Below are positions 37,919 to 47,500 of a stretch of DNA of 64,000 bases, one piece after another. Position numbers and translations under genes: made by a program. This DNA is from Jeotgalicoccus halotolerans. Its GTDB lineage: Bacteria; Bacillota; Bacilli; Staphylococcales; Salinicoccaceae. Position 1 is the first letter of the stretch, and the number at the start of each line of letters is the position of its first letter. Under the pieces are notes generated by a model. The model saw only the letters and a program-made list of their open reading frames with translations. It was not told the DNA's origin and did no database searches. The stretch covers positions 186,001 to 250,000 of the forward strand of contig NZ_QUMW01000009.1 in NCBI RefSeq assembly GCF_003387165.1. Direction: 5' to 3'.

Positions 37919-37932
37919 AGGTTACGCTTACA
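37919..37932 (-). promoter_or_regulatory. Cre-like site upstream of citZ
   Basis: On the minus strand TGTAAGCGTAACCT fits the CcpA consensus TGWAARCGYTWNCW at all but one position. It lies about 110 bp before citZ, consistent with carbon catabolite control of citrate synthase. Confidence 0.6.
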
Positions 37933-38041
37933 TTTTGTATTCTTATTCACAAACTTGGGTCTGTGAGAAGGTTAAACATAGATGTGACAATTTTGTTATA
38001 CTTGGTTTAAAGATTCTGTTACATACTTAGGAGGGGGATTT

Positions 38042-39157
38042 ATGACTGGAAACAGCGGTTTAGAAGGTGTTGTAATTGGAGAATCAAGAATCAGTTCAAT
38101 TATCGGCACACAGCTGACTTACAGCGGTTATGAAATTGATGATTTAGCAGAAAATGCTGAGTTTGAAGAAGTGGTTTATTTATTATGGCACGATGATTTA
38201 CCAAATGCCGAACAGCTCAAGCAGTTTAAAAAGGAGTTATATGAGCACGCTTTTTTAAATGACGATGCAAAGGATTTCTACAAAACATTTGTAGATAAAT
38301 CAGTACATCCTATGAGCGCAGTGCGCACTGCGGTCTCACTGCTTGCGCATACAGATGAGAAGGCTGAAGAGCAGTCTGAAGAAGCGACGCTCCGTAAAGG
38401 AATTCGCATTCAGTCGAAAATTCCTTCAATTGTTGCGGCAATTGCCCGTACACGTGAAGGAAAAGAAGTGATTGATCCGAATCCGGATTATGGTTACGCA
38501 AAGAACTTCCTGTATATGCTTTACGGAGAAGAGCCGACTGAAGTTCAGGTTGAAGCGATGAATACAGCCTTGATTCTTCATGCGGACCACGAAATCAACG
38601 CTTCGACATTTGCTGCGCGTGTCATTGTTGCAACTTTATCGGATGTATATTCCGGTGTTACAGGAGCGATTGGCGCCTTGAAAGGTCCGCTGCACGGCGG
38701 AGCGAATGAACAGGTGATGGCAATGCTTGAGGAAATCGGTTCTCTGGATAATGTCGACAGCTACATCCACAAGAAATTAGACAACAAAGAAAAAATTATG
38801 GGAATGGGCCACAGAGTTTATAAAGAAGGCGACCCGCGGGCGAAATATCTTGAAGATATGGCACGCCGCTTAACTGAGGAAAACGGACAGCCTGAACTTT
38901 ATGAAATGTCTGTTAAGATTGCACGTATTATTGAAGAAGAGAAAGGTCTTTTGCCTAACGTTGACTTCTTCAGTGCATCTGTTTACCATTCACTGGGAAT
39001 TTCACATGACTTATTCACACCGATTTTTGCCGTCAGCAGAACGTCCGGCTGGATTGCACATATTTTCGAGCAGTACGAAAATAACAGATTAATCAGACCA
39101 CGCGCGGAGTACAGCGGCCACACGGACAGAAAATACGAACCAATTGAAAAAAGATAA
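38042..39157 (+). CDS. citZ: Citrate synthase
   Basis: Condenses acetyl-CoA and oxaloacetate; TCA-cycle entry. 371 residues, small (hexameric or dimeric Gram-positive) type. Active-site motifs: GPLHGGANEQV, GMGHRVYKEGDPRA and the aspartate in NVDFFSASVYHSLGI. ATG at 38042 follows AGGAGGGGG. icd follows after 25 bp and shares the operon; mdh, which completes citZ-icd-mdh in Bacillus, is absent here. Confidence 0.97.
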   Translation: MTGNSGLEGVVIGESRISSIIGTQLTYSGYEIDDLAENAEFEEVVYLLWHDDLPNAEQLKQFKKELYEHAFLNDDAKDFYKTFVDKSVHPMSAVRTAVSLLAHTDEKAEEQSEEATLRKGIRIQSKIPSIVAAIARTREGKEVIDPNPDYGYAKNFLYMLYGEEPTEVQVEAMNTALILHADHEINASTFAARVIVATLSDVYSGVTGAIGALKGPLHGGANEQVMAMLEEIGSLDNVDSYIHKKLDNKEKIMGMGHRVYKEGDPRAKYLEDMARRLTEENGQPELYEMSVKIARIIEEEKGLLPNVDFFSASVYHSLGISHDLFTPIFAVSRTSGWIAHIFEQYENNRLIRPRAEYSGHTDRKYEPIEKR

Positions 39158-39182
39158 TTAAAATACAACGGGGGTCTCACTA

Positions 39183-40451
39183 ATGGCAGGAGAAAAAATT
39201 CAAACTAAAAATGGTGTACTGAACGTACCTGATAATCCGGTAATTCCTTTTATTGAAGGAGACGGAATCGGCCCGGATATCTGGGCAGCAGCGAGCAGAG
39301 TGATCGATGCAGCTGTAGAGAAAGCATACAACGGCGAGAAGAAAATCGACTGGCTTGAAGTATATGCAGGTCAAAAAGCATTCGACAAAACTGGCGAATG
39401 GCTTCCGCAGGATACACTTGATAAAATCAATGAGTATTTAATCGCTATTAAAGGACCGTTAACGACACCAATCGGCGGCGGTTTCCGTTCATTAAACGTT
39501 ACACTGCGCCAGGAGCTCGACTTATTCGCGTGCCTGCGCCCTGTAAGACACTACAGCGGTGTACCTTCACCGGTTAAACACCCTGAACACTGCGATATGC
39601 AGATTTTCAGAGAGAACACTGAAGACATTTACGCAGGAATCGAATTTAACGAAGGCACGCCGGAAGTTAAAAAAGTGATCGACTTCCTGCAGGATGAAAT
39701 GGGCGTTAAGAACATCCGTTTCCCTGAGTCTTCATCAATCGCAATTAAACCTGTATCAAAAGAAGGTACAGAACGTTTAGTGCGTTCTGCAATCAACTAT
39801 GCAATTGAGCATAACAAACCATCAGTGACACTTGTACACAAAGGAAACATCATGAAGTTTACTGAAGGCGGATTTAAAAAATGGGGTTATGAGTTAGCCC
39901 GCAATGAATTCGGCGACAAAACATTTACTTGGGCTGAATACGATGAAATCGTAGAAAAAGACGGTAAAGAAAAAGCTGATGAAGTGCAAAATCAGGCAGT
40001 TGCTGACGGCAAAATCATCATCAAAGACTCTATTGCAGATATCTTCCTGCAGCAGATTCTGACTCGTCCGAAAGAGTTTGACGTTGTTGCAACGATGAAC
40101 TTAAACGGAGATTATATCAGTGATGCTCTTGCAGCACAGGTTGGCGGAATCGGTATTGCACCGGGTGCGAACATCAACTACGAAACAGGTCACGCTATCT
40201 TTGAAGCAACACACGGTACAGCGCCTAAATATGCCGGTCAGGATAAAGTGAACCCGTCATCTGTTTTACTGTCTGGTGTCTTAATGCTGGAACACTTAGG
40301 ATGGCAGGAAGCTGCTGATCTTGTGAACAGTGCAATTGAAAATACAATATCGAAAAAAATCGTCACATATGACTTCGCCCGCCTGATGGACGGCGCTACA
40401 GAAGTTAAATGTTCCGAGTTCGGTGATGCTTTAATCGAAAATATGCAATAA
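39183..40451 (+). CDS. icd: Isocitrate dehydrogenase (NADP+)
   Basis: Converts isocitrate to 2-oxoglutarate with NADP+. 422 residues, Bacillus-type. Features: [12 protein letters not shown], the substrate-loop [27 protein letters not shown] (seen as [21 protein letters not shown]), [30 protein letters not shown] region and [18 protein letters not shown] quoted in part as HGTAPKYAG. The TSL/SSS phosphorylation region is unremarkable. Last gene of the citZ operon, followed by a terminator. Confidence 0.97.
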   Translation: MAGEKIQTKNGVLNVPDNPVIPFIEGDGIGPDIWAAASRVIDAAVEKAYNGEKKIDWLEVYAGQKAFDKTGEWLPQDTLDKINEYLIAIKGPLTTPIGGGFRSLNVTLRQELDLFACLRPVRHYSGVPSPVKHPEHCDMQIFRENTEDIYAGIEFNEGTPEVKKVIDFLQDEMGVKNIRFPESSSIAIKPVSKEGTERLVRSAINYAIEHNKPSVTLVHKGNIMKFTEGGFKKWGYELARNEFGDKTFTWAEYDEIVEKDGKEKADEVQNQAVADGKIIIKDSIADIFLQQILTRPKEFDVVATMNLNGDYISDALAAQVGGIGIAPGANINYETGHAIFEATHGTAPKYAGQDKVNPSSVLLSGVLMLEHLGWQEAADLVNSAIENTISKKIVTYDFARLMDGATEVKCSEFGDALIENMQ

Positions 40452-40488
40452 TTCAGATTGTAAAATCTAAAGCTCAATATTATAATAG

Positions 40489-40520
40489 AAAAGCCGCTCC
40501 TCGGAGCGGCTTTTAATTTT
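40489..40520 (+). terminator. Terminator of citZ-icd
   Basis: AAAAGCCGCTCC pairs perfectly with GGAGCGGCTTTT around TC. Confidence 0.9.
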
Positions 40521-40546
40521 GATACATATTGGAGGAAGTTTAAGCT

Positions 40547-42121
40547 GTGGACGAGAGTAAAAAGAAACATGGATTGTTTCAGAAATTTTTAGATTTTGTT
40601 GAATGGCTGGGTAACAAACTGCCGCACCCGGTTACACTTTTTGCACTACTTGCGGTACTTACTTTAGTTTTATCATCAATTTTCGGAATACTTGGAATTT
40701 CCGTCACACATCCAGGTGAAGGTAACGAAGAAGTTACCGTGAAAAATCTATTAAATGCTGAAGGAATCAGTTATATATTTGAAAGTATGACGGATAATTT
40801 CATCAACTTCGCACCGCTCGGCGTTGTACTGTTAACAATGCTCGGTATTGGAGTTGCTGAGCGTTCCGGATTAATAGGCGCTGCCTTAAAAGCGTTTGTA
40901 CTGTCTATTCCAAAAAACCTGATCACGGCAGGTCTGGTTTTTGCCGGGATTATGTCTTCTGTAGCTTCTGATGCAGGTTATGTAGTACTGCCGCCGCTTG
41001 GTGCGCTTTTATACCTCGCACTCGGCAGACATCCGCTTGCGGGTCTTGCAGCGGCCTTTGCCGGTGTATCTGCAGGGTTCTCTGCGAACTTGCTCTTAAG
41101 CGGAACAGATGTAATGCTTGCTGAACTTACATCAGCAGCGGCTGCAGTAATTGATCCTGCTTATGCAGACTCAATCAACGTGGCAATGAACTGGTACTTT
41201 ATTATCGTTAGTGTGTTCCTGCTGACATTTGTAGGCTGGTTCGTTTCTGCCAAAATTGTGGAACCGCGTCTCGGCTCATTTAAAATGTCCAAAGAACAGG
41301 AAGAGGAATTATCAGGCGAAGATATGGACGGCATTCAGACACTTCAGCCTGTTGAGAAAAAAGGTCTGATATGGGCACTTATCTCTGTCATAATCGGTCT
41401 CGTCCTTGCCGCACTGCTGGTAGTGCTGCCGAATTCACCGATGCGCGGATCAGACGACATCGGTTCTTATATGGATACCATTATCCAGTCGCCGTTTATG
41501 AGTTCACTGGTGCCGATTATTGCGATACTCTTCTTCATACCGGGTCTCGTATACGGTCTTGTAACAAAATCAATTAAAAACGATAAAGACGTAGCGAACC
41601 AGATGACTGACACTATGGCTTCCATGGGAATGTTTATCGTTTTGGCATTCGCAGCGGGTCAGTTCGTGGCTTACTTTACAGAATCTAATCTCGGTCTTGT
41701 CATCGGAGTTTACGGGGCCCAGCTTTTAGACAGCCTCAGCCTGACAGGAGCACCATTGTTAATCGGCTTTATGCTTGTGACTGCCCTGATTAACTTGTTC
41801 ATCGGAAGCGCGAGTGCCAAATGGGCACTGATGGCACCGATTTTCGTGCCGATTCTGATGCAGCTCGGGTATTCTCCGGAATTGACGACGATGGCTTACC
41901 GTGTAGCGGACTCAAGCACAAATATTATTACACCGCTGATGACCTACTTTGCAATTATTATTGCTTTTGCACAGAAATACGATAAAAATATTGGTATTGG
42001 TACGCTGATTTCAGTTATGCTGCCGTACTCTATTTTCTTCTTTATCTTCTGGGCGGTTATGCTGATTGTCTGGAGTCTTCTCGGCCTGCCGCTCGGTCCG
42101 GATTCACCGGTTCACTATTAA
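40547..42121 (+). CDS. abgT: AbgT-family transporter
   Basis: A 524-residue inner-membrane transporter of the AbgT family (aminobenzoyl-glutamate uptake in E. coli; other members export sulfonamides using the proton gradient). About eleven hydrophobic segments and two hairpins; family signatures HPVTLFALLAVL, MSSVASDAGYVVLPPLGA, FAGVSAGFSANLLLSGTD and GSASAKWALMAPIFVP are seen. GTG start at 40547, nine bases after GGAGGAAG. It sits alone between terminators, in the place where mdh and phoPR lie in Bacillus. Confidence 0.93.
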   Translation: MDESKKKHGLFQKFLDFVEWLGNKLPHPVTLFALLAVLTLVLSSIFGILGISVTHPGEGNEEVTVKNLLNAEGISYIFESMTDNFINFAPLGVVLLTMLGIGVAERSGLIGAALKAFVLSIPKNLITAGLVFAGIMSSVASDAGYVVLPPLGALLYLALGRHPLAGLAAAFAGVSAGFSANLLLSGTDVMLAELTSAAAAVIDPAYADSINVAMNWYFIIVSVFLLTFVGWFVSAKIVEPRLGSFKMSKEQEEELSGEDMDGIQTLQPVEKKGLIWALISVIIGLVLAALLVVLPNSPMRGSDDIGSYMDTIIQSPFMSSLVPIIAILFFIPGLVYGLVTKSIKNDKDVANQMTDTMASMGMFIVLAFAAGQFVAYFTESNLGLVIGVYGAQLLDSLSLTGAPLLIGFMLVTALINLFIGSASAKWALMAPIFVPILMQLGYSPELTTMAYRVADSSTNIITPLMTYFAIIIAFAQKYDKNIGIGTLISVMLPYSIFFFIFWAVMLIVWSLLGLPLGPDSPVHY

Positions 42122-42132
42122 AAAATACTTTA

Positions 42133-42170
42133 AAAACACCTGCCTCAAAATTGGGACAGGTGTTTTTTTA
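42133..42170 (+). terminator. Terminator of abgT (first hairpin)
   Basis: AAAACACCTG pairs with CAGGTGTTTT; a second pairing CCTCA/TGGGA closes the loop; Ts follow. Confidence 0.9.
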
Positions 42171-42198
42171 AAGACCTGGTCAACAGCAGGTCTTTTTT
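42171..42198 (+). terminator. Second tandem terminator after abgT
   Basis: AAGACCTG pairs with CAGGTCTT, followed by Ts, directly behind the first terminator. Confidence 0.75.
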
Positions 42199-42200
42199 AA

Positions 42201-42229
42201 TTGGATAATATTCAATGGAACTGTATAAT
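42201..42229 (+). promoter_or_regulatory. Promoter of polA-mutM-coaE
   Basis: -35 TTGGAT (42201-42206), a 17-bp spacer and perfect -10 TATAAT (42224-42229). Confidence 0.75.
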
Positions 42230-42262
42230 TTAAAGTAAGAATGAAGACTTAAGGAGAGTATT

Positions 42263-44866
42263 ATGGCTAAGTTAATTCTCATGGATGGAAACAGTATCGC
42301 CTTCCGTGCATTTTACGGCCTCCCGCTGTTAACGAATCAGAGCGGGCTGCATACGAATGCAATTTTCGGCTATGCGAGACTGCTTGAAAAAGTAATAAAA
42401 GAAGAAAATCCCGATTATTTTTTAGTGGCGTTTGATGCCGGTAAATCGACGTTCAGACATAAACAATACACGGAATATAAAGGCGGCAGACAGAAAACTC
42501 CGCCGGAACTCGGTGAACAGTTCGCGCCGATCAGAAAGCTGATTGATGCTTACGGGATTAAACGTTTCGAGCATGAAGACTACGAAGCGGACGATATTAT
42601 CGGTACATGGACCAGGCTTGCTGACAAAGAGAACTTTGAAACGATTGTTATTACCGGCGACAAAGACTTGACGCAGCTGGCAAGTGACAATACAAAAGTA
42701 TATATTACGAAAAAAGGTGTTACCGATATTGAAGTGTACACACCGGAACACGTCGCAGAAGTATACGACGGCCTTAAGCCGCTGCAGATTATCGACTTAA
42801 AAGGTCTGATGGGCGACAAATCGGATAATATTCCCGGTGTCCCGGGCGTCGGTGAAAAAACTGCGGTTAAACTTTTAAAAGAATACGGCAGTGTTGAAGA
42901 GGTACTGAATAACCTGGAAAATATCTCTGGAAAAAAATTAAACGAAAACTTAACGAACAATCAGGAAATCGCACTGATGAGTAAAGATCTCGCCACAATT
43001 TACCGCGATATGACGTTTGATTTCAGTCTCGATGATCTCAAGTTCAAAAATGAGGATTCAGAAGAGAAATACGAGCTGTTTAAAGAGCTTGAATTTAATT
43101 CGCTTCTGAATAATATGGAAGCAGCCGAAGTGGAAGAGGTAGCCGCGTTTACAGCAGAACCGACGGATTCTTTAAATGACTTCGGCGATGATATCAGCAT
43201 TTATCTTGAAGTGCACGCGGACAACTATTTAAAAAACAAACCTGAATATATCGGTATTGCTGATGAGAATTTTGTTCTCGTTAAAGCATCGGCTGAATTT
43301 GATTCTGACGAGCTCAGCCAGTTTTTAAATACGCGTACTTCTGTCACGACCTATGATTTAAAACGCCAGGTTGCACTGTTAAATCATCTGAACATTGAAT
43401 TCGATCATTTTACAGAAGATATTATGCTCGGCAGCTTCTTATTAAATCCGTCTAAAAAAATTATCGATGTAGCTGAAACAGCAGCCGATTTTAACGTATC
43501 GATTAACAGCGATGATTTCCATTACGGCAAAGGACGGAAGCAAAAAGACCCTTCAGCTGAGGAAACAAAAGCTTTCGTTGCCGATAAAGTCCAGGCGATT
43601 GAAAAAGTGACGGAGCCGATGGCGGAAAAATTACGTGCAGATGAAATGTACGACTTATGGCATGACCTTGAAATTCCGCTGTCGAAGGTGCTCGTTCAGA
43701 TGGAACTTAAAGGCATCAAAGTCAAAACTGACCGCCTGAAAGAAATGGAAACAGAACTGAGCGGCCGGCTGAAAGAGATAGAAGAGAAAATATACGAACT
43801 TGCAGGTGAAGAATTTAATATTAATTCCCCAAAACAGCTCGGCGTAATTTTATTTGAAAAACTCGGACTGCCGGCTATTAAAAAGACAAAAACCGGTTAT
43901 TCGACAGCGGTCGACGTGCTGGAGCAGCTCGCAGACAAGCATGAAATTATCGAACATATTTTAACTTACCGCACTATCAGCAAGCTGCAGTCGACCTACG
44001 TGATCGGACTGCAGGGTGAAGTCACTGAAGATTCACGCATTCATACGCGCTTTAATCAGACGCTTGCTCAAACGGGGCGTTTATCGAGTGTGGAGCCGAA
44101 CCTGCAAAATATCCCGATCAGACTGGAAGAAGGACGCAAAATCCGTCAGGCTTTCGTGCCGTCGAAAGAGGGTAACGTACTGCTCGGACTCGACTATTCA
44201 CAAATTGAATTGCGCGTCCTCGCTGCAATTACAAAAGATGAATCGATGATCGAAGCATTTACGAACGATATTGATATTCATACGAAAACGGCCATGGAAG
44301 TATACGGTGTCGAACTGGATGAAGTAACACCTGAAATGCGCCGGAACGCAAAAGCGGTAAACTTCGGTATCGTTTACGGCATCAGCGATTACGGACTGAG
44401 CCAGAACTTAGGCATTACGCGGAAGGAAGCGGGCCGGTTTATCGAAACCTATCTCGAATCCTTTAAAGAAGTCAAACAGTTTATGCACGATATCGTTCAG
44501 GACGCGAAACGCGACGGCTATGTTACGACGCTGCTGCACCGCCGCCGCTACGTGCCTGACGTTAACAGCAGAAACTTTAATGCGCGCTCCTTTGCAGAAC
44601 GTACAGCGATGAACTCGCCGATTCAGGGGAGTGCTGCTGATATTATTAAACTCGCGATGGTAAAATATGCCGGGAGTGAAGAAGCACAGAAATTTAATGC
44701 AGAATTATTATTACAGATCCACGATGAGCTGATCTTTGATATTCCGGAAAACGAAGTGGAAGCTTTTATCCCGGTTATCAGAGATATTATGGAGAATGCT
44801 ATAGACATCGACGTGCCGCTGAAAGTAGATGCAGGCTACGGAACGGACTGGTATGAAGTGAAGTAG
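42263..44866 (+). CDS. polA: DNA polymerase I
   Basis: Repair and Okazaki-fragment polymerase. 867 residues: N-terminal 5'-nuclease (about 1-290, KLILMDGNSIAFRAFYG, GDKDLTQL, GVPGVGEKTA), a 3'-5' exonuclease-like domain (about 310-470) lacking the catalytic D-x-E motif, as in other Gram-positive PolA, and the polymerase domain with motif A LGLDYSQIELRV, motif B RRNAKAVNFGIVYG and motif C QIHDELIF. ATG at 42263 after AAGGAGAG. mutM and coaE follow closely, the classical polA-mutM-coaE repair cluster. Confidence 0.98.
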   Translation: MAKLILMDGNSIAFRAFYGLPLLTNQSGLHTNAIFGYARLLEKVIKEENPDYFLVAFDAGKSTFRHKQYTEYKGGRQKTPPELGEQFAPIRKLIDAYGIKRFEHEDYEADDIIGTWTRLADKENFETIVITGDKDLTQLASDNTKVYITKKGVTDIEVYTPEHVAEVYDGLKPLQIIDLKGLMGDKSDNIPGVPGVGEKTAVKLLKEYGSVEEVLNNLENISGKKLNENLTNNQEIALMSKDLATIYRDMTFDFSLDDLKFKNEDSEEKYELFKELEFNSLLNNMEAAEVEEVAAFTAEPTDSLNDFGDDISIYLEVHADNYLKNKPEYIGIADENFVLVKASAEFDSDELSQFLNTRTSVTTYDLKRQVALLNHLNIEFDHFTEDIMLGSFLLNPSKKIIDVAETAADFNVSINSDDFHYGKGRKQKDPSAEETKAFVADKVQAIEKVTEPMAEKLRADEMYDLWHDLEIPLSKVLVQMELKGIKVKTDRLKEMETELSGRLKEIEEKIYELAGEEFNINSPKQLGVILFEKLGLPAIKKTKTGYSTAVDVLEQLADKHEIIEHILTYRTISKLQSTYVIGLQGEVTEDSRIHTRFNQTLAQTGRLSSVEPNLQNIPIRLEEGRKIRQAFVPSKEGNVLLGLDYSQIELRVLAAITKDESMIEAFTNDIDIHTKTAMEVYGVELDEVTPEMRRNAKAVNFGIVYGISDYGLSQNLGITRKEAGRFIETYLESFKEVKQFMHDIVQDAKRDGYVTTLLHRRRYVPDVNSRNFNARSFAERTAMNSPIQGSAADIIKLAMVKYAGSEEAQKFNAELLLQIHDELIFDIPENEVEAFIPVIRDIMENAIDIDVPLKVDAGYGTDWYEVK

Positions 44867-44874
44867 GTGAAGAA

Positions 44875-45738
44875 ATGCCGGAACTGCCGGAAGTAGAACT
44901 CGTTAAGCGGGAACTCACACCCGTTATCAATTTAAAGATTACGGATGTCGAGCTGTCGCAGTATATTTACAACGGGCATAAAACAAATAAAAGAACAATC
45001 GTCAAAGATAATCTCGACGCCTTTAAGACTCTGGTTGCAGGCAAGACGATTATGCACATCGGCCGGCGAGGAAAGTATTTATATTTCCTGCTCGGTGACG
45101 AGTATGAAACGACGCATTTAGTCAGTCATCTCGGCATGTCCGGGGCGTATTTTATCGTGTCGGATTTTGAAGATATTAAAGAACATAATTTTAAAAAGCA
45201 CTGGCAGGTTATTTTCTCTCTGGATAATGGTCAGAAGCTCATATATTCCGATATACGCCGCTTCGGGGAAATGCATACGCATGAAAGTCTGCATGACTTT
45301 CCGCCGTTTGCCCGCATGGCGCCGGAATATACGGATGAATTTAGCCTGGATCATTATATGACGATGATGCGCGCGAAGAAATATGAAAACAAGCCGGTTA
45401 AGGCGGCGATTATGGACGGCGAAGTGATTCCGGGCGTCGGTAATATATATGCAGTTGAGAGCTTGTATCTGTCTCATATTCTGCCGACTCGGAAAGTGAA
45501 AAATATTTCCGATAAACGCCTCCGCGAGCTGTTCGACCGGATTACGGAAGTGTTTGAACTGTCCTTATCGAGGGGCGGTTCAACAATTTCCGACTACCGG
45601 AGTGTTACCGGCGGCAGGGGCGAAATGCAAAACAGCTTTAATGTCTATCAGCGAAAAACATGTCCGCTCGGACATCCGCTCAAGACGAAAGTGATTAATA
45701 CACGCAATACTTTTTATTGCACAACATGTCAGAGGTGA
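44875..45738 (+). CDS. mutM: Formamidopyrimidine-DNA glycosylase
   Basis: Bifunctional glycosylase/AP lyase that removes 8-oxoguanine. 287 residues beginning MPELPEVELVKREL, with catalytic Pro1/Glu2 after Met removal, Lys in HIGRRGKYLYF, the helix-two-turn-helix GEVIPGVGNIYAVESL and a C-terminal zinc finger. The finger is odd: instead of CxxC the first pair reads C263-P-L-G-H267, with Cys282 and Cys285 normal. Eight bases separate it from polA. Confidence 0.95.
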   Translation: MPELPEVELVKRELTPVINLKITDVELSQYIYNGHKTNKRTIVKDNLDAFKTLVAGKTIMHIGRRGKYLYFLLGDEYETTHLVSHLGMSGAYFIVSDFEDIKEHNFKKHWQVIFSLDNGQKLIYSDIRRFGEMHTHESLHDFPPFARMAPEYTDEFSLDHYMTMMRAKKYENKPVKAAIMDGEVIPGVGNIYAVESLYLSHILPTRKVKNISDKRLRELFDRITEVFELSLSRGGSTISDYRSVTGGRGEMQNSFNVYQRKTCPLGHPLKTKVINTRNTFYCTTCQR

Positions 45739-45747
45739 CGAAGGTCC

Positions 45748-46341
45748 ATGTATAAAATAATCGGTTTAACAGGCGGCATCGCAAGCGGAAAAACAACGGT
45801 GAGCGACTATTTGAAAAAGCGGGGCTACGTTGTGCTTGACGCTGATGCCTATTCCAAAAAAACAACAGCGAAAAACGGTCCGGCGATTCCTGCAATTATC
45901 GAAGCTTTCGGAGCGGATATTGTGGATGAAGCTGGCGAACTTGACCGGAAAAAACTCGGCAGCATTATTTTTAATGATGCCGATAAACGCCGCGAGCTGA
46001 ATGAAATCGTTCATCCGCTGATCAGGGAGATGATGAATGCGGATGAAGAGAAGTATATTCAAAAAGGACATGTTTTTCTCGATATTCCGCTGCTGTTTGA
46101 AAACGGGCTGAACGAACGCTGTGATTACGTGGTAACGGTCTTTGTCGACCGTGATACGCAGATTAAACGGCTGACAGCCCGGAATGATTTAACGGTGGAA
46201 GAAGCGGAAGCACGCATTAACAGCCAGATGCCGCTGACAGAAAAAGTTCAAAAGAGCGACTTCAGGCTGGATAATAACGGGACTGTCGAAATGCTGTATG
46301 AACAAATCGACAGATTTACAGAAGACTTGGAAAGCATGTGA
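45748..46341 (+). CDS. coaE: Dephospho-CoA kinase
   Basis: Last step of coenzyme A synthesis, phosphorylating the ribose 3'-hydroxyl. 197 residues; P-loop GLTGGIASGKTTVS, DADAYSKK, HPLIREMM, IPLLFENGL and RLTARNDLT. Ten bases after mutM, same operon. Confidence 0.96.
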   Translation: MYKIIGLTGGIASGKTTVSDYLKKRGYVVLDADAYSKKTTAKNGPAIPAIIEAFGADIVDEAGELDRKKLGSIIFNDADKRRELNEIVHPLIREMMNADEEKYIQKGHVFLDIPLLFENGLNERCDYVVTVFVDRDTQIKRLTARNDLTVEEAEARINSQMPLTEKVQKSDFRLDNNGTVEMLYEQIDRFTEDLESM

Positions 46342-46348
46342 AAACGTG

Positions 46349-46377
46349 TTCAATCACGACTTTAAATGTGTTATACT
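46349..46377 (+). promoter_or_regulatory. Promoter of gapB
   Basis: -35 TTCAAT (46349-46354), a 17-bp spacer and -10 TATACT (46372-46377). Confidence 0.65.
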
Positions 46378-46413
46378 ATTTATGAAAAATGATCATTCAA
46401 AGGAGCTCTAGTC

Positions 46414-47418
46414 ATGAAAAAAGTTGCAATTAACGGTTTAGGTAGAATAGGAAGAATGGTGTTTCGTATTGTCACGGAATCAAAAGAACTTGATCTCGTT
46501 GCTATCAACGCGACACACTCTGCAGAAACTATCGCACATTTACTGAATTACGATACTACGCACGGAACATGGGATAAGCATGTTGAAGTGAAAGACGGCA
46601 ACCTTGTGGTAGACGGTAAAGAAATTGCTGTAACAGGCGACCGCAATCCTGAGAACCTGCCATGGGCTGACCTCGGCATCGATGTAGTTATCGAAGCAAC
46701 AGGCGCTTTCAACCACGGTGACAAAGCACAGGCGCACATTAACGCCGGTGCTAAAAAAGTGCTGTTAACAGGACCTTCTAAAGGCGGCAATGTACAAACT
46801 CTCGTACGCGGAGTTAACTGTGCAACCTTGGATACTTCATCATACGATGTATTCTCAAATGCATCATGTACGACAAACTGTCTTGCACCTGTAGCGAAAG
46901 TACTGAACGATGAGTTCGGCATTAAAAACGGTCTCGTAACGACAGTTCACGCTTACACGAACGACCAGATGAACATCGACAACCCGCATAAAGATTTACG
47001 CCGTGCGCGTTCAGCTGCAGAAAACATTATTCCGACTTCAACAGGCGCTGCAAAAGCAACTGCTTTAGTGCTCCCGGAACTCGAAGGCAAACTCGACGGT
47101 ATGGCACTCCGCGTACCGGTATCTAACGTATCTTTAGTCGACCTTGTAGTAGACCTTGAAAAAGATGTGACTAAAGAAGAAATCAATGAAGCGTTCAAGA
47201 AATACGAAGCTGACGCAATGAAAGGTATTTTAGGTGTAAGCGACGCGCCGCTAGTATCAAGCGACTTTAATACAGATCCGCGCAGCTCTATCGTTGACTC
47301 AGCCCTGACTATGGTTATGGATAACAACAAAGTTAAAGTACTTTCATGGTACGATAATGAGTGGGGTTACTCTGTAAGATGTGTTGAATTGGCTGAAATG
47401 ATCGCGAAAGATATTTAA
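46414..47418 (+). CDS. gapB: Glyceraldehyde-3-phosphate dehydrogenase, gluconeogenic GapB type
   Basis: Interconverts glyceraldehyde 3-phosphate and 1,3-bisphosphoglycerate. 334 residues. INGLGRIGRM is the NAD(P) loop; the nucleophile is Cys152 (SNASCTTNCL). After beta strand 2 the sequence reads AINATH, lacking the Asp that selects NAD in glycolytic GapA, so NADP use and a gluconeogenic role are likely, as in Bacillus GapB. It follows coaE as in Bacillus. ATG at 46414 after AAAGGAG. Confidence 0.95.
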   Translation: MKKVAINGLGRIGRMVFRIVTESKELDLVAINATHSAETIAHLLNYDTTHGTWDKHVEVKDGNLVVDGKEIAVTGDRNPENLPWADLGIDVVIEATGAFNHGDKAQAHINAGAKKVLLTGPSKGGNVQTLVRGVNCATLDTSSYDVFSNASCTTNCLAPVAKVLNDEFGIKNGLVTTVHAYTNDQMNIDNPHKDLRRARSAAENIIPTSTGAAKATALVLPELEGKLDGMALRVPVSNVSLVDLVVDLEKDVTKEEINEAFKKYEADAMKGILGVSDAPLVSSDFNTDPRSSIVDSALTMVMDNNKVKVLSWYDNEWGYSVRCVELAEMIAKDI

Positions 47419-47430
47419 CAATACAGTCAC

Positions 47431-47461
47431 AGGAGGATAGTTGATGCTATCCTCTTTTTTG
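47431..47461 (+). terminator. Terminator of gapB
   Basis: AGGAGGATAG pairs with CTATCCTCTT around TTGATG, then Ts. Confidence 0.85.
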
Positions 47462-47500
47462 ATACAATAAAATTAACAATATGAACGAAGGAGTGCTGGC

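Noticed and set aside
42263-44866. Missing D-x-E exonuclease motif in PolA as a sign of decay
   Set aside because: Loss of the proofreading site is normal for Gram-positive PolA; all polymerase motifs are intact.
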